Below are positions 24,969-37,647 of a DNA stretch of 64,000 nt, one piece after another. The notes under the pieces are model-generated. The model saw only the letters and a list, made by a program, of their open reading frames with translations. It had not been told where the DNA came from and made no database searches. Numbering within the stretch: the stretch's first letter is position 1; the number at the start of each line of letters is the position of its first letter. A program made the position numbers and the translations under genes. The DNA is from Shinella sp. CPCC 101442 (GTDB lineage: Bacteria; Pseudomonadota; Alphaproteobacteria; Rhizobiales; Rhizobiaceae): assembly GCF_024704725.1 (NCBI RefSeq), contig NZ_JALIQS010000006.1, positions 248,001-312,000 of the forward strand, given 5' to 3'.

Positions 24969-26810
24969 ATGGCAGCGATCTCCTCCCCGGCGGCCAACGG
25001 CAAGGCCTATAACTATGTGGACCACTCCTTCGACGTGATCGTCGTCGGCGCCGGCGGTGCGGGTCTGCGCGCCACGCTCGGCATGGCCGAGCAGGGCCTC
25101 AAGACCGCCTGCATCACCAAGGTTTTCCCGACGCGTTCGCACACCGTCGCCGCCCAGGGCGGCATTGCGGCCTCGCTGCAGAACATGACGCCGGATAGTT
25201 GGCAGTGGCACCTTTACGACACCGTCAAGGGCTCCGACTGGCTCGGCGACGTCGATGCCATGCAGTATCTCGCCATGGAAGCGCCGAAGGCGGTCTATGA
25301 GCTGGAGCATTACGGCGTGCCCTTCTCGCGCAATGCGGAAGGCAAGATCTACCAGCGGCCGTTCGGCGGCCACATGCAGAACTACGGCGAAGGCCCGCCG
25401 GTGCAGCGCACCTGTGCCGCCGCCGACCGGACCGGCCACGCCATCCTGCACACGCTCTACGGCCAGTCGCTCAAGCACAATGCGGAATTCTTCATCGAGT
25501 ATTTCGCGCTCGACCTGATCATGGCCCCCGATGGCCGTTGCACCGGCGTCGTCGCCTGGAACCTCGATGACGGCACGATCCATCGCTTCGCCGCCAAGAT
25601 GGTGGTGCTGGCGACCGGCGGCTACGGCCGCGCCTACTTCTCCGCTACCTCGGCGCATACCTGCACGGGCGATGGCGGCGGCATGATCGCGCGTGCCGGC
25701 CTGCCGCTGCAGGACATGGAATTCGTGCAGTTCCACCCGACCGGCATCTATGGCGCCGGCTGCCTCATCACCGAGGGTGCGCGCGGCGAAGGCGGCTATC
25801 TCGTCAACTCGGAAGGCGAGCGCTTCATGGAGCGTTATGCCCCGTCGGCGAAGGACCTGGCGTCGCGCGACGTCGTCTCGCGCTGCATGACGATGGAAAT
25901 CCGTGAAGGCCGTGGCGTCGGCAAGAACAAGGACCACATCTACCTGCATCTCGACCATCTCGACCCCGCCGTTCTGCACGAGCGCCTGCCGGGCATTTCC
26001 GAGAGCGCAAAAATCTTCGCCGGCGTCGACGTGACGCGCGAACCGATCCCGGTCCTGCCGACCGTGCACTACAATATGGGCGGCGTGCCGACCAACTATT
26101 GGGGTGAAGTGCTGAACGCCAACAGCGAGAACCCGGAACGCATCGCGCCCGGCCTGATGGCTGTCGGCGAAGCCGGCTGTGCCTCGGTGCACGGCGCCAA
26201 CCGTCTCGGCTCGAACTCGCTGATCGACCTTGTGGTGTTCGGCCGCGCCGCCGCCATCCGCGCCGGCCAGGTGATCGACCGCGTCGGCGCCGTGCCGGCA
26301 CTCGACATTGCCGCCTGCGACAAGATCATGGACCGCTTCGATCGCCTCAGGAACGCCAATGGCGGCACGCCGACGGCGATCCTGCGCGACAAGATGCAGC
26401 GCACGATGCAGGACGACGCGGCGGTGTTCCGCACGCAGGAATCGCTCGAAAGCGGCTGCAAGCGCATGACGGCGATCTGGAAGGAGCTGCCGGATATCAA
26501 GGTCACCGACCGTTCGATGATCTGGAACTCCGACCTCGTCGAGACACTGGAGCTGGAAAACCTGATGGCAAACGCCATCACCACGGTCTACGGTGCCGAA
26601 GCGCGCAAGGAGAGCCGCGGCTCGCATGCCCGCGAAGACTATGTCGACGGCCCCTTCGCCGGCCGCGACGACGTCAACTGGCGCAAGCACACTTTGTCCT
26701 GGGTAAACGAGGCGGGCGACGTGTCGCTCGACTATCGCCCGGTGCACACCGACCTCATCGCGGACGGGATCGATCCCCAAAAGATCGCGCCCAAAGCCCG
26801 CGTGTATTGA
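24969..26810 (+). CDS. sdhA: Succinate dehydrogenase flavoprotein subunit
   Basis: Catalytic FAD subunit (613 residues), oxidising succinate to fumarate. The FAD fold begins [16 protein letters not shown], and His58 in [10 protein letters not shown] is the covalent flavin site. The substrate and cap motifs follow: [34 protein letters not shown], and [22 protein letters not shown]. The length and order are standard. It is followed after 18 bp by sdhB with a clear GAGGAGAA ribosome site. Confidence 0.98.
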   Translation: MAAISSPAANGKAYNYVDHSFDVIVVGAGGAGLRATLGMAEQGLKTACITKVFPTRSHTVAAQGGIAASLQNMTPDSWQWHLYDTVKGSDWLGDVDAMQYLAMEAPKAVYELEHYGVPFSRNAEGKIYQRPFGGHMQNYGEGPPVQRTCAAADRTGHAILHTLYGQSLKHNAEFFIEYFALDLIMAPDGRCTGVVAWNLDDGTIHRFAAKMVVLATGGYGRAYFSATSAHTCTGDGGGMIARAGLPLQDMEFVQFHPTGIYGAGCLITEGARGEGGYLVNSEGERFMERYAPSAKDLASRDVVSRCMTMEIREGRGVGKNKDHIYLHLDHLDPAVLHERLPGISESAKIFAGVDVTREPIPVLPTVHYNMGGVPTNYWGEVLNANSENPERIAPGLMAVGEAGCASVHGANRLGSNSLIDLVVFGRAAAIRAGQVIDRVGAVPALDIAACDKIMDRFDRLRNANGGTPTAILRDKMQRTMQDDAAVFRTQESLESGCKRMTAIWKELPDIKVTDRSMIWNSDLVETLELENLMANAITTVYGAEARKESRGSHAREDYVDGPFAGRDDVNWRKHTLSWVNEAGDVSLDYRPVHTDLIADGIDPQKIAPKARVY

Positions 26811-26828
26811 TCCCGAGGAGAACAGGAC

Positions 26829-27608
26829 ATGGTTGAACTCGCTCTCCCGAAAAACTCGCAGATGACCGAAGGCAAGGTCTGGCCGAAGCCGGCCGGTGCC
26901 ACGAACACCCGCGAGTTCCGCATCTACCGCTGGAACCCGGACGACGGGAAGAACCCGTCGATCGACACCTTCACCATCGACGTCGACGATTGCGGCCCGA
27001 TGGTGCTGGATGCGCTGCTCTACATCAAGAACAAGATCGACCCGACGCTGACGCTGCGCCGCTCCTGCCGTGAAGGCATCTGCGGCTCCTGCGCCATGAA
27101 CATCGACGGCACCAACACGCTCGCCTGCACCAAGGGCATGGACGAGGTGAAGGGTACGGTAAAGGTCTATCCGCTGCCGCATATGCCTGTCGTGAAGGAT
27201 CTTATTCCAGACCTCACCAACTTCTACGCCCAGCACCGTTCGATCGAGCCGTGGCTCAAGACCGTGTCGCCGACGCCGGCCAAGGAATGGAAGCAGAGCC
27301 ACGACGATCGCCAGAAGCTCGACGGCCTCTACGAGTGCATTCTGTGCGCCTGCTGCTCGACCTCCTGTCCGAGCTATTGGTGGAACGGCGACCGCTATCT
27401 TGGCCCGGCCGTCCTCCTCCAGGCCTATCGCTGGCTGATCGACAGCCGCGACGAAGCCACGGGCGAGCGCCTCGACAATTTGGAAGATCCCTTCCGCCTC
27501 TACCGCTGCCACACCATCATGAACTGCGCCCAGGCCTGCCCGAAGGGGCTGAACCCGGCCAAGGCCATCGGCGAAATCAAGAAGATGATGGTCGAGCGCC
27601 GTCTCTGA
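26829..27608 (+). CDS. sdhB: Succinate dehydrogenase iron-sulfur subunit
   Basis: The 259-residue iron-sulfur relay between SdhA and the quinone. The [2Fe-2S] ferredoxin motif CREGICGSC is near residues 80-90. The later cluster ligands are [12 protein letters not shown] near 173 and [14 protein letters not shown] near 228, giving the [4Fe-4S] and [3Fe-4S] sites. The tail [16 protein letters not shown] is standard. It closes the sdh operon, and a hairpin terminator follows at about 35 bp. Confidence 0.98.
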   Translation: MVELALPKNSQMTEGKVWPKPAGATNTREFRIYRWNPDDGKNPSIDTFTIDVDDCGPMVLDALLYIKNKIDPTLTLRRSCREGICGSCAMNIDGTNTLACTKGMDEVKGTVKVYPLPHMPVVKDLIPDLTNFYAQHRSIEPWLKTVSPTPAKEWKQSHDDRQKLDGLYECILCACCSTSCPSYWWNGDRYLGPAVLLQAYRWLIDSRDEATGERLDNLEDPFRLYRCHTIMNCAQACPKGLNPAKAIGEIKKMMVERRL

Positions 27609-27642
27609 CCTACATATTCGGCATTCACGAAACGTGAGAAGG

Positions 27643-27672
27643 CGGCTCGAACAATCGGGCCGTTTCGTCTTG
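27643..27672 (+). terminator. Terminator after sdhB
   Basis: CGGCTCGA (27643-27650) pairs with TCGGGCCG (27655-27662), one T-G wobble, around an ACAA loop and is followed by TTTCGTCTTG. A longer dyad ACGAAACG / CGTTTCGT (27627-27634, 27661-27668) overlaps it. Confidence 0.65.
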
Positions 27673-27751
27673 ATTCGTGTGGGCGATTCACGTTAATTCG
27701 GCGAGAAATGCTGCAGGGCAGCAGTATCGGGCAGATATTGGGAGTTTCGAC

Positions 27752-28294
27752 ATGCGGATTGTACATGTAGCAGGCGGACTGATGATGGCGCTTGCTCTGG
27801 CGGGTTGCCAGCGGACCTCGTCGATGGACAGCGTCAATACGCAGCAGAACATCCAGCCGCTGGAAGCGCAGCCGATCGGTACTGTTTCTTCGAGTCAGCT
27901 GCCTGATCCGACGACCGATACCTCCGGCCAGTTCCCCGAAAAGCCGACGACCGACACGGCGATGGCGACGGGCACTGGTGTTGCCGGTGATGCGGCCGCT
28001 TCGGCAGCGGGTCTCGAGGTCAAGAAGGAAGCCATGGTCGGCAACTGGCGTGTCGCGAGCGGCCCGTCCTCCTGCGACATGTTCCTGACGCTGACCAATC
28101 TCGGTGGCGGTTCGCGTGGCGGTACGCGCGGTTGCGCGGGCGAGCTGACGGCGATGGGCTCCTGGGAAGTGGCGGGCAAGCAGGTCGTGCTGAAGGACCG
28201 CAACGGCAGCCCGATCGCGCGTCTTTACAAGACGGCCGATTCCCAGTTCAACGGTACGACCAATTCGGGTCAGCCCGTCAGCCTCTCGCGTTGA
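27752..28294 (+). CDS. Omp19-like AprI/Inh-family protease-inhibitor lipoprotein
   Basis: Outer-membrane lipoprotein of 180 residues related to Brucella Omp19. The signal ends in a lipobox, LAGC, with the lipidated Cys at residue 19. A Thr/Pro/Gln-rich linker runs to about residue 85. The C-terminal beta-barrel domain of the AprI/Inh metalloprotease-inhibitor family spans about 90-180 (MVGNWRVASGPSSCDMFLTLTNLG, CAGELTAMGSWEVAGKQVVLKD). In Brucella the protein protects against host proteases; here a protease-inhibiting or envelope role is inferred. The start at 27752 has GGAG 8 bases before it; a longer frame from 27677 lacks this. Confidence 0.87.
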   Translation: MRIVHVAGGLMMALALAGCQRTSSMDSVNTQQNIQPLEAQPIGTVSSSQLPDPTTDTSGQFPEKPTTDTAMATGTGVAGDAAASAAGLEVKKEAMVGNWRVASGPSSCDMFLTLTNLGGGSRGGTRGCAGELTAMGSWEVAGKQVVLKDRNGSPIARLYKTADSQFNGTTNSGQPVSLSR

Positions 28295-28329
28295 TCCGCA
28301 TTTTCATACGACACGGATAAAAGCCGTCC

Positions 28330-29523
28330 ATGGGCAAGAACTGGGACAGCGGGTCGACGCATCCGGACAAGGGCGTCTCGGATAGGCTGCAGGCCCTTGT
28401 CGCCAGTGGAGACTTGACGCCGGACCTGGCGCAGAAGGCGATGGCGGCGCGTTTCGACCGTCTGCTCGTCGATCTTCATGCCCAGCGCCCGGCGCGCAAA
28501 TCAAGCGCGCTCGGCTGGCTCTTCGCCTCCCGCAAGCCCGAAAGCGTCAGCGCCCCGAAGGGTCTCTATCTCTATGGCGGCGTCGGGCGCGGCAAGACCA
28601 TGCTCATGGACATGTTCTTCGAGCAGGCGCGGGTGAAGCGCAAGCGGCGGGCGCATTTCCATGAATTCATGGCCGATGTGCATGACCGCATCCACAAGCA
28701 TCGCCAAAGGCTGAAGGCCGGTGAGACCAAGCAGGCAGATCCCGTGCCGCCGGTCGCCGAAAGCCTTGTCGAGGAGGCGCGGCTCCTCTGCTTCGACGAG
28801 TTTTCCGTAACCGATATCGCCGATGCGATGATCCTGTCGCGCCTCTTCGGCGAGCTTTTCCAGCGCGGCTGCATCCTTGTCGCGACATCGAATGTCGAGC
28901 CCGACAACCTCTACAGGGACGGGCTCAACCGCGGCCTCTTCCTGCCCTTCGTCGACCTGCTCAAGAAGTATGTCGAGATCGTGCCGCTGGATTCCTTGAC
29001 GGACTATCGCATGGAAAAGGACAGCGGCCTGCCGGTCTTCCGCCATCCACTGGGCGATGAGGCCGACATGGCCATGAATGCCGCTTGGCTGCGCGAGACT
29101 TCGGGCATGGCCGCCGCTCCGGCAACCATTTCTTTCCGGGGGCGCACCATTGCCGTGCCGCGGGCGGCGGGACGCATCGCGCGCTTTTCCTTCACGGATC
29201 TCTGCGAAAAGCCGCTCGGCGCGGCCGACTATCTCGAAATCCTGGCGCATTACGACACGTTGTTCGTCGACCATGTTCCCTTGCTCGGGGCGGAGAAACG
29301 CAACGAGACGAAGCGCTTCATCAATCTCGTCGACACGATTTACGACCATCGCGCGCGGCTTTTCGCATCGGCTGCGGCAGCGCCCGAAAACCTGCTCGTC
29401 ACGCGCAAGGGCACCGAAGGCTTCGAATTCGATCGGACAGTGTCGCGCCTCATCGAGATCCGCAGCACGGAATATCTGGCGGACCACAAGGCCCGTTACA
29501 GCAAAGACGTGACGGAAGCATGA
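28330..29523 (+). CDS. zapE: Cell-division ATPase ZapE (AFG1 family)
   Basis: A 397-residue AAA-type P-loop ATPase that joins the division ring in E. coli and is the bacterial relative of mitochondrial AFG1. The Walker A motif GGVGRGKT is at residues 83-90 and the Walker B LLCFDEF at 152-158. FSFTDLCEKPLGAADYLEI and the FINLVDTIYDHRARLFASA element in the C-terminal half are typical. It lies between the Omp19-like gene and mdh, an order kept in rhizobia and in Brucella relatives. A short dyad starts 7 bp past the stop. Confidence 0.94.
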   Translation: MGKNWDSGSTHPDKGVSDRLQALVASGDLTPDLAQKAMAARFDRLLVDLHAQRPARKSSALGWLFASRKPESVSAPKGLYLYGGVGRGKTMLMDMFFEQARVKRKRRAHFHEFMADVHDRIHKHRQRLKAGETKQADPVPPVAESLVEEARLLCFDEFSVTDIADAMILSRLFGELFQRGCILVATSNVEPDNLYRDGLNRGLFLPFVDLLKKYVEIVPLDSLTDYRMEKDSGLPVFRHPLGDEADMAMNAAWLRETSGMAAAPATISFRGRTIAVPRAAGRIARFSFTDLCEKPLGAADYLEILAHYDTLFVDHVPLLGAEKRNETKRFINLVDTIYDHRARLFASAAAAPENLLVTRKGTEGFEFDRTVSRLIEIRSTEYLADHKARYSKDVTEA

Positions 29524-29530
29524 CGGATTT

Positions 29531-29554
29531 TCTTACGTTTACGTAAGATTTTTT
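29531..29554 (+). promoter_or_regulatory. Dyad TCTTACG-TTTA-CGTAAGA between zapE and mdh
   Basis: A perfect 7-bp inverted repeat (29531-29537, 29542-29548) followed by six T. It can be read as a weak terminator for zapE or as an operator for mdh. A possible mdh promoter lies downstream: TTGAAA at 29567-29572, a 16-bp spacer, and TATGTG at 29589-29594. Confidence 0.4.
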
Positions 29555-29598
29555 GCATCTAACCGATTGAAAAACTTCAGTCCAAAAGTATGTGTTGA

Positions 29599-30651
<1,053 letters not shown>

Positions 30652-30676
30652 TCCGGTATCAGGATAGGATTCCCCT

Positions 30677-31870
<1,194 letters not shown>

Positions 31871-31887
31871 TTGAAGGACCTGACCTC

Positions 31888-32790
31888 ATGTCGATTCTCG
31901 TCAACAAGAACACCAAGGTCCTCGTTCAGGGCCTGACCGGCAAGACCGGTACTTTCCACACCGAGCAGGCGCTCGCCTATTACGGCACGCAGATGGTCGG
32001 CGGCATCCATCCGAAGAAGGGCGGCGAAACCTGGAGCGGCTCGAAGGGCGAAAGCCTGCCGATCTTCGCCTCGGTTGCCGAAGCCAAGGAAAAGACCGGT
32101 GCGGACGCTTCCGTGATCTACGTTCCGCCGGCAGGTGCTGCGGACGCCATCATCGAGGCGATCGAAGCGGAAATCCCCTTCATCACCTGCATCACCGAAG
32201 GCATCCCGGTTGCCGACATGGTGCGCGTCAAGGCTCGCCTCGACCGCTCCTCCTCGCGCCTGCTCGGCCCGAACTGCCCGGGCATCCTGACGCCGGAAGA
32301 ATGCAAGATCGGCATCATGCCGGGCTCGATCTTCCGCAAGGGTTCGGTCGGTATTGTTTCGCGCTCCGGCACGCTTACCTATGAAGCCGTCTTCCAGACC
32401 TCCAACGAAGGCCTCGGCCAGACGACGGCTGTCGGCATCGGCGGCGACCCGGTCAAGGGCACCGAATTCATCGACGTGCTGGAGATGTTCCTGGCGGACG
32501 ACGCCACGACCTCCATCATCATGATCGGCGAAATCGGCGGCTCGGCTGAAGAAGATGCGGCGCAGTTCCTCATCGACGAAGCCAAGAAGGGCCGCAAGAA
32601 GCCGATGGCCGGCTTCATCGCGGGCCGCACCGCACCGAAGGGCCGCACCATGGGCCACGCCGGCGCTGTCGTTTCCGGCGGCAAGGGCGACGCGGAATCC
32701 AAGATTTCCGCGATGGAAGCCGCGGGCATCCGCGTCTCGCCGTCGCCGGCACGCCTTGGCAAGACGCTGGTCGAAGTCCTGAAGGGCTGA
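31888..32790 (+). CDS. sucD: Succinyl-CoA ligase alpha subunit
   Basis: CoA-binding subunit, 300 residues, that carries the phosphohistidine. The CoA-binding Rossmann part has [19 protein letters not shown]-type sequence, followed by [14 protein letters not shown]. The active-site His is in [13 protein letters not shown] near residue 256. The gene is followed by a 147-bp, strongly structured spacer before sucA, although transcription very likely reads through. Confidence 0.98.
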   Translation: MSILVNKNTKVLVQGLTGKTGTFHTEQALAYYGTQMVGGIHPKKGGETWSGSKGESLPIFASVAEAKEKTGADASVIYVPPAGAADAIIEAIEAEIPFITCITEGIPVADMVRVKARLDRSSSRLLGPNCPGILTPEECKIGIMPGSIFRKGSVGIVSRSGTLTYEAVFQTSNEGLGQTTAVGIGGDPVKGTEFIDVLEMFLADDATTSIIMIGEIGGSAEEDAAQFLIDEAKKGRKKPMAGFIAGRTAPKGRTMGHAGAVVSGGKGDAESKISAMEAAGIRVSPSPARLGKTLVEVLKG

Positions 32791-32937
32791 GACATCAGAA
32801 CTGGATGGGCCGGCTGAAAATGCCGGCCGGTCCGTCTCTTCCCGGCGCGGTGCGGACAGGCACGCGACGGGTGGCAAGCCGGGAAAGCCCGGTCAACACG
32901 ATCGTTCGGGAGGCGGGTGCTACGCCCGCGAAACACC
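32791..32937 (+). ncRNA. Structured sucD-sucA spacer, candidate cis-regulatory RNA
   Basis: The spacer can fold into several mutually exclusive stems. A first hairpin, GGCCGGC / GCCGGCC (32808-32814, 32822-32828), is perfect. A long-range pair TTCCCGGC (32839-32846) with GCCGGGAA (32878-32885) competes with the local hairpin CCGGG-AAAG-CCCGG (32879-32892). Last, GCGGG / CCCGC (32913-32917, 32925-32929) encloses the site between the GGGAGG ribosome site (32908-32913) and the ATG. I recognise no known riboswitch class. No terminator with a T-run is present, so any effect would be on translation or RNA stability. Confidence 0.35.
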
Positions 32938-35934
32938 ATGGCACGACTAGACGCCAACGAACAATTTCTCGCCACGTCCTTCCTCGACGGCGCGAACGCA
33001 GCCTATATCGAACAGCTCTACGCGAAGTACGAGGCGGACCCCGCTTCCGTCGGCGAAGAGTGGCAGGCCTTCTTCAAGGCCCTCGAAGACCAGCCCTCTG
33101 ACATTGTGAAGGCCGCCAAGGGCGCCTCGTGGCAGCGGGCGAACTGGCCGATCGTCGCCAATGGCGAACTCGTCTCGGCGCTCGACGGCAACTGGGGCGT
33201 CGTCGAGAAGGTGCTTGAGAAGAAGGTCCAGGCAAAGGCGGAAACCGTTGCCGCCAAGACCGGTGCGCCGGTCAACCAGGCCGACGTCAACCAGGCGACG
33301 CGCGACAGCGTGCGCGCCATCATGATGATCCGCGCCTACCGCGCCCGCGGCCACCTGCACGCCAAGCTCGACCCGCTCGGCATTGCCGCACCCGTCGAGG
33401 ACTATCACGAGCTGTCGCCGTCGAACTACGGTTTCACCGATGCCGACCTCGACCGCAAGATCTTCATCGACAACGTGCTCGGCCTCGAATATGCGAGCAT
33501 TCGCGAAATGGTCGAAATCCTCGAGCGCACCTATTGCTCGACGATCGGCGTCGAGTTCATGCACATCTCCAACCCGGAAGAGAAGGGCTGGATCCAGGAA
33601 CGCATCGAAGGCCCGGACAAGGGCGTCGACTTCACGCCGGAAGGCAAGAAGGCGATCCTGCAGAAGCTGATCGAGGCGGAAGGCTTCGAACAGTTCATCG
33701 ACGTCAAGTACAAGGGCACCAAGCGCTTCGGCCTCGATGGCGGCGAAGCGCTGATCCCGGCGCTCGAACAGATCATCAAGCGCGGCGGCCAGCTCGGCCT
33801 CAAGGAAATCGTGCTCGGCATGGCCCACCGCGGCCGCCTCAACGTTCTGACGAACGTGATGGCGAAGCCCCACCGCGCCGTCTTCCACGAGTTCAAGGGC
33901 GGCTCCTACGCGCCGGACGAAGTGGAAGGCTCGGGCGACGTGAAGTACCACCTCGGTGCCTCCTCGGACCGCGAGTTCGACGGCAACAAGGTGCATCTGT
34001 CGCTCACCGCCAACCCCTCGCACCTCGAAATCGTCAACCCGGTCGTCATGGGCAAGGCACGCGCCAAGCAGGACCAGATGGCGAAGATCTTCGAGGGCGA
34101 CATCATTCCGTTGTCCGAGCGGGCCCAGGTCATGCCGCTGCTGCTGCACGGCGATGCGGCCTTTGCCGGCCAGGGTGTCACGGCTGAAATCCTCGGCCTG
34201 TCGGGCCTGCGCGGCCATCGCGTCGCCGGCACGGTTCACGTGATCATCAACAACCAGATCGGCTTCACCACCAATCCGGCCTTCTCGCGCTCCTCGCCCT
34301 ATCCGTCGGATGTCGCGAAGATGATCGAGGCGCCGATCTTCCATATCAACGGCGACGATCCGGAAGCGGTGACCTACGCTGCGAAGATCGCCACCGAATT
34401 CCGGATGAAGTTCCACAAGCCGGTCGTGCTCGACATCTTCTGCTACCGCCGCTTCGGCCACAACGAAGGCGACGAGCCGGCGTTCACCCAGCCGAAGATG
34501 TACAAGGCGATCCGCGCGCACAAGACCGTGGTCAGCCTCTATGGTTCGCGCCTCGTTGCCGAGGGTGTGATCAGCGAAGGCGAATTCGAGAAGATGAAGG
34601 CCGACTGGCGTGCCAGCCTCGAACAGGAATTCGAGGCCGGCCAGTCCTACAAGCCGAACAAGGCCGACTGGCTGGACGGTGTGTGGTCGGGCCTGCGCTC
34701 GGCCGACAACCAGGACGAACAGCGTCGCGGCAAGACATCCGTGCCGATGAAGCAGCTGAAGGAAATCGGCCGCAAGATCTCGACGATCCCGGAAGGCTTC
34801 CGCGCCCACAAGACCATTCAGCGGTTCATGGACAACCGCATGCAGATGGTCGAGACGGGCGAAGGCATCGACTGGGCAATGGCCGAGGCGCTCGCTTTCG
34901 GCACGCTCTGCGTCGAGGGCACGAAGATCCGCCTGTCCGGCCAGGACTGCGAACGCGGCACCTTCTCGCAGCGCCATTCTGTGCTCTACGATCAGGAGAC
35001 CGAAGACCGTTACATCCCGCTCGCCAACCTCGCGCCGACCCAGGCCCGCTACGAGGTCATCAACTCGATGCTCTCGGAAGAGGCCGTGCTCGGTTTCGAA
35101 TACGGCTACTCGCTGGCCCGTCCGAACGCGCTGACGCTGTGGGAAGCCCAGTTCGGCGACTTCGCCAACGGTGCGCAGGTCGTCTTCGACCAGTTCATTT
35201 CGTCGGGCGAACGCAAGTGGCTGCGCATGTCGGGTCTCGTCTGCCTGCTGCCGCACGGCTATGAGGGCCAGGGTCCGGAGCACTCCTCCGCCCGCCTCGA
35301 ACGCTGGCTGCAGATGTGCGCCGAAGACAACATGCAGGTCGCCAACGTCACGACGCCGGCGAACTACTTCCACATCCTGCGCCGCCAGGTGAAGCGCGAC
35401 TTCCGCAAGCCGCTGATCATGATGACGCCGAAGTCGCTGCTGCGCCACAAGCGCGCGGTCTCCTCGCTGTCGGAAATGGCGGGCGAAAGCTCGTTCCACC
35501 GCCTGCTGTGGGACGACGCGGAGGTCATCAAGGACGGCCCGATCAAGCTGCAGAAGGACGCGAAGATCCGTCGCGTCGTGATGTGCTCGGGCAAGGTCTA
35601 TTACGACCTGCTGGAAGAGCGCGAAAAGCGCGGCATCGACGACGTCTACCTGCTGCGCCTGGAACAGCTCTATCCGTTCCCGGCCAAGGCGCTGATCAAC
35701 GAGCTGTCGCGCTTCCGCAATGCCGAGATGGTGTGGTGCCAGGAAGAGCCCAAGAACATGGGCGGCTGGGCCTTCATCGACCCCTATCTCGAATGGGTGC
35801 TTGCCCATATCGACGCCAAGTACCAGCGCGTGCGCTACACCGGCCGTCCGGCCGCAGCCTCGCCGGCAACGGGCCTGATGTCCAAGCACCTCGCGCAGCT
35901 CGCTGCCTTCCTTGAGGACGCACTGGGCGGTTGA
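32938..35934 (+). CDS. sucA: 2-oxoglutarate dehydrogenase E1 component
   Basis: Thiamine-diphosphate enzyme that decarboxylates 2-oxoglutarate and passes the succinyl group to SucB; 998 residues. The N-terminal [22 protein letters not shown] segment, the [18 protein letters not shown] part, the [16 protein letters not shown] thiamine-phosphate region and the [12 protein letters not shown] motif follow the usual order. The C-terminal part carries EFGYS-like and [17 protein letters not shown] motifs. The start at 32938 (MARLDANEQ) fits family starts. A GTG at 32917 lies 3 bases after GGGAGG and is the alternative. With the hairpin in this stretch the ribosome site would be brought close to the ATG. 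Confidence 0.97.
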   Translation: MARLDANEQFLATSFLDGANAAYIEQLYAKYEADPASVGEEWQAFFKALEDQPSDIVKAAKGASWQRANWPIVANGELVSALDGNWGVVEKVLEKKVQAKAETVAAKTGAPVNQADVNQATRDSVRAIMMIRAYRARGHLHAKLDPLGIAAPVEDYHELSPSNYGFTDADLDRKIFIDNVLGLEYASIREMVEILERTYCSTIGVEFMHISNPEEKGWIQERIEGPDKGVDFTPEGKKAILQKLIEAEGFEQFIDVKYKGTKRFGLDGGEALIPALEQIIKRGGQLGLKEIVLGMAHRGRLNVLTNVMAKPHRAVFHEFKGGSYAPDEVEGSGDVKYHLGASSDREFDGNKVHLSLTANPSHLEIVNPVVMGKARAKQDQMAKIFEGDIIPLSERAQVMPLLLHGDAAFAGQGVTAEILGLSGLRGHRVAGTVHVIINNQIGFTTNPAFSRSSPYPSDVAKMIEAPIFHINGDDPEAVTYAAKIATEFRMKFHKPVVLDIFCYRRFGHNEGDEPAFTQPKMYKAIRAHKTVVSLYGSRLVAEGVISEGEFEKMKADWRASLEQEFEAGQSYKPNKADWLDGVWSGLRSADNQDEQRRGKTSVPMKQLKEIGRKISTIPEGFRAHKTIQRFMDNRMQMVETGEGIDWAMAEALAFGTLCVEGTKIRLSGQDCERGTFSQRHSVLYDQETEDRYIPLANLAPTQARYEVINSMLSEEAVLGFEYGYSLARPNALTLWEAQFGDFANGAQVVFDQFISSGERKWLRMSGLVCLLPHGYEGQGPEHSSARLERWLQMCAEDNMQVANVTTPANYFHILRRQVKRDFRKPLIMMTPKSLLRHKRAVSSLSEMAGESSFHRLLWDDAEVIKDGPIKLQKDAKIRRVVMCSGKVYYDLLEEREKRGIDDVYLLRLEQLYPFPAKALINELSRFRNAEMVWCQEEPKNMGGWAFIDPYLEWVLAHIDAKYQRVRYTGRPAAASPATGLMSKHLAQLAAFLEDALGG

Positions 35935-35986
35935 TCCGCCCAGTTCCCCGCACCCGCGACAACGAAATCAAGAACGGAACACACTC

Positions 35987-37213
35987 ATGGCTACCGAAAT
36001 CCGCGTCCCGACTTTGGGCGAATCCGTCAGCGAAGCCACCGTCGGCACCTGGTTCAAGAAGGTCGGCGACGTCATCAAGGCAGACGAGCCGCTCTGTGAG
36101 CTCGAAACCGACAAGGTGACGATCGAAGTGCCCGCACCGGCCGCCGGCGTCCTGTCGGAAATTGTTGCGAATGCCGGCGACACCGTCGCCCCGGGCGGCC
36201 TGCTCGGCCAGATCTCCGAAGGCGCTTCTGCCGCTCCGGCTGCCGCCGAAAAGGTCGAGAAGGTTGCGGCCGCCCCGGCTGCCGAAGCCAAGCCGGCCGC
36301 TGCTGCGTCTTCCATGCCGCCGGCCCCGTCCGCTGCAAAGCTGCTTGCCGAAAACAACGTCTCGGCCGATCAGGTTGACGGTTCCGGCAAGCGCGGCCAG
36401 GTGCTGAAGGGCGACGTGATCGCCGCCGTTGCCAAGGGCATCACGGCAACCCCTGCTGCCGCCGCCGAGCCGGTCAAGGTTGTCGCCCGTGCGGCATCTT
36501 CCGAAGCCGATGCGCCGCGCGAAGAGCGCGTGAAGATGACGCGCCTGCGCCAGACGATCGCCAAGCGCCTCAAGGACGCGCAGAACACCGCAGCCATGCT
36601 CACCACCTACAACGAGGTGGACATGTCGGCCGTGATGGACCTGCGCAACCGCTACAAGGACCTGTTCGAGAAGAAGCACGGCGTGAAGCTCGGCTTCATG
36701 GGCTTCTTCACCAAGGCCGTGACCCACGCGCTGAAGGAACTGCCGGCGGTCAACGCCGAGATCGACGGCACCGACATCATTTACAAGAACTACTGCCACA
36801 TCGGCGTCGCCGTCGGCACCGACAAGGGCCTCGTCGTTCCGGTCGTGCGCGATGCCGACCAGATGTCGATTGCCGAAATCGAAAAGGACATCGGCCGTCT
36901 CGGCAAGCTCGCCCGTGACGGTGCGCTCTCCATGGCCGACATGCAGGGCGGCACGTTCACCATCTCGAACGGCGGCGTCTACGGTTCGCTGATGTCCTCG
37001 CCGATCCTCAACGCCCCGCAGTCCGGCATCCTCGGCATGCACAAGATCCAGGAACGCCCGGTCGTTGTCGGCGGCCAGATCGTCATCCGCCCGATGATGT
37101 ATCTCGCCCTCTCCTATGACCACCGCATGGTCGACGGCAAGGAAGCGGTTACCTTCCTGGTCCGCGTCAAGGACAGCCTGGAAGATCCGGAACGCCTCGT
37201 TCTCGATCTGTAA
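35987..37213 (+). CDS. sucB: 2-oxoglutarate dehydrogenase E2 component (dihydrolipoyl succinyltransferase)
   Basis: Core of the complex, 408 residues, transferring succinyl to CoA. The lipoyl domain has the modified Lys at residue 43 in [10 protein letters not shown] Ala/Pro/Glu linker follows, then the peripheral-subunit-binding domain (about 108-145, [11 protein letters not shown] ... [13 protein letters not shown]). The catalytic domain ends with the His-x-x-x-Asp motif DHRMVDG near residue 379. The start at 35987 follows a GAACGGAAC region and fits the family; a longer frame overlaps sucA. It is followed by the MAPEG gene 11 bp downstream. Confidence 0.97.
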   Translation: MATEIRVPTLGESVSEATVGTWFKKVGDVIKADEPLCELETDKVTIEVPAPAAGVLSEIVANAGDTVAPGGLLGQISEGASAAPAAAEKVEKVAAAPAAEAKPAAAASSMPPAPSAAKLLAENNVSADQVDGSGKRGQVLKGDVIAAVAKGITATPAAAAEPVKVVARAASSEADAPREERVKMTRLRQTIAKRLKDAQNTAAMLTTYNEVDMSAVMDLRNRYKDLFEKKHGVKLGFMGFFTKAVTHALKELPAVNAEIDGTDIIYKNYCHIGVAVGTDKGLVVPVVRDADQMSIAEIEKDIGRLGKLARDGALSMADMQGGTFTISNGGVYGSLMSSPILNAPQSGILGMHKIQERPVVVGGQIVIRPMMYLALSYDHRMVDGKEAVTFLVRVKDSLEDPERLVLDL

Positions 37214-37224
37214 GGGAGGTCCCT

Positions 37225-37638
37225 ATGGAGGCGGCAGCGTCTGCATCTTCGCCGATGCTCGTGCTTCTTGCACTGAGCGTGGCGCTGCTCGTCTTCCATA
37301 TCGGGCTCCAGGGCATGCTCTCCACGAGGGAGCTTGGCTCCGCCTGGAACGCCGGCCCGCGCGATGGCGCGCGGGAGCCGACAGGCAAGCTTGCCGGACG
37401 CGCCGCCCGCGCGTCGGCGAATTTTCGGGAAACCTATCCTGCCTTCGTCGCTCTCGCGCTGGCGCTTGCCATCGCGGGCGACCCGGCAGGTTGGGGCCTC
37501 ATCGGGGCGTGGCTGTGGTTCGTTGCCCGGCTCGTCTATATCCCGCTCTATCTCGCAGGCATCCCCTATATCCGTTCGATCGTCTGGCTCGTCGCGCTGG
37601 CGGGTCTCGCGGTCATGGCGGGTGTGGTCGTTCTCTAG
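37225..37638 (+). CDS. MAPEG-family membrane protein
   Basis: A 137-residue protein with four hydrophobic spans (about 12-31, 74-86, 93-110 and 118-136), related to membrane-associated eicosanoid/glutathione metabolism proteins. The loop with RAARASANFRETYPAFVALALAL contains the Asn-x-x-Glu part of the family motif. Glutathione-dependent activity is a family possibility but unproven. The gene lies in the sucB-lpdA interval, with 11 bp to sucB, and a GGAGG ribosome site is clear (37213-37220). Confidence 0.85.
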   Translation: MEAAASASSPMLVLLALSVALLVFHIGLQGMLSTRELGSAWNAGPRDGAREPTGKLAGRAARASANFRETYPAFVALALALAIAGDPAGWGLIGAWLWFVARLVYIPLYLAGIPYIRSIVWLVALAGLAVMAGVVVL

Positions 37639-37647
37639 GAGGCTGGC

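Noticed and set aside
24450-27512. A 1020-codon open frame on the minus strand opposite sdhC, sdhD, sdhA and sdhB
   Set aside because: It spans four genes that are certain on the other strand and gives a low-complexity product rich in Arg, His, Asp and Gly. Long antisense frames like this are expected from strong third-base GC bias.
32917-32919. GTG at 32917 as the sucA start
   Set aside because: It adds seven residues unlike family starts and would lie almost on the GGGAGG site; kept only as an alternative.
32947-35889. A 980-codon open frame opposite sucA
   Set aside because: Same cause; no ribosome site, no recognisable domain, and sucA fills the strand.
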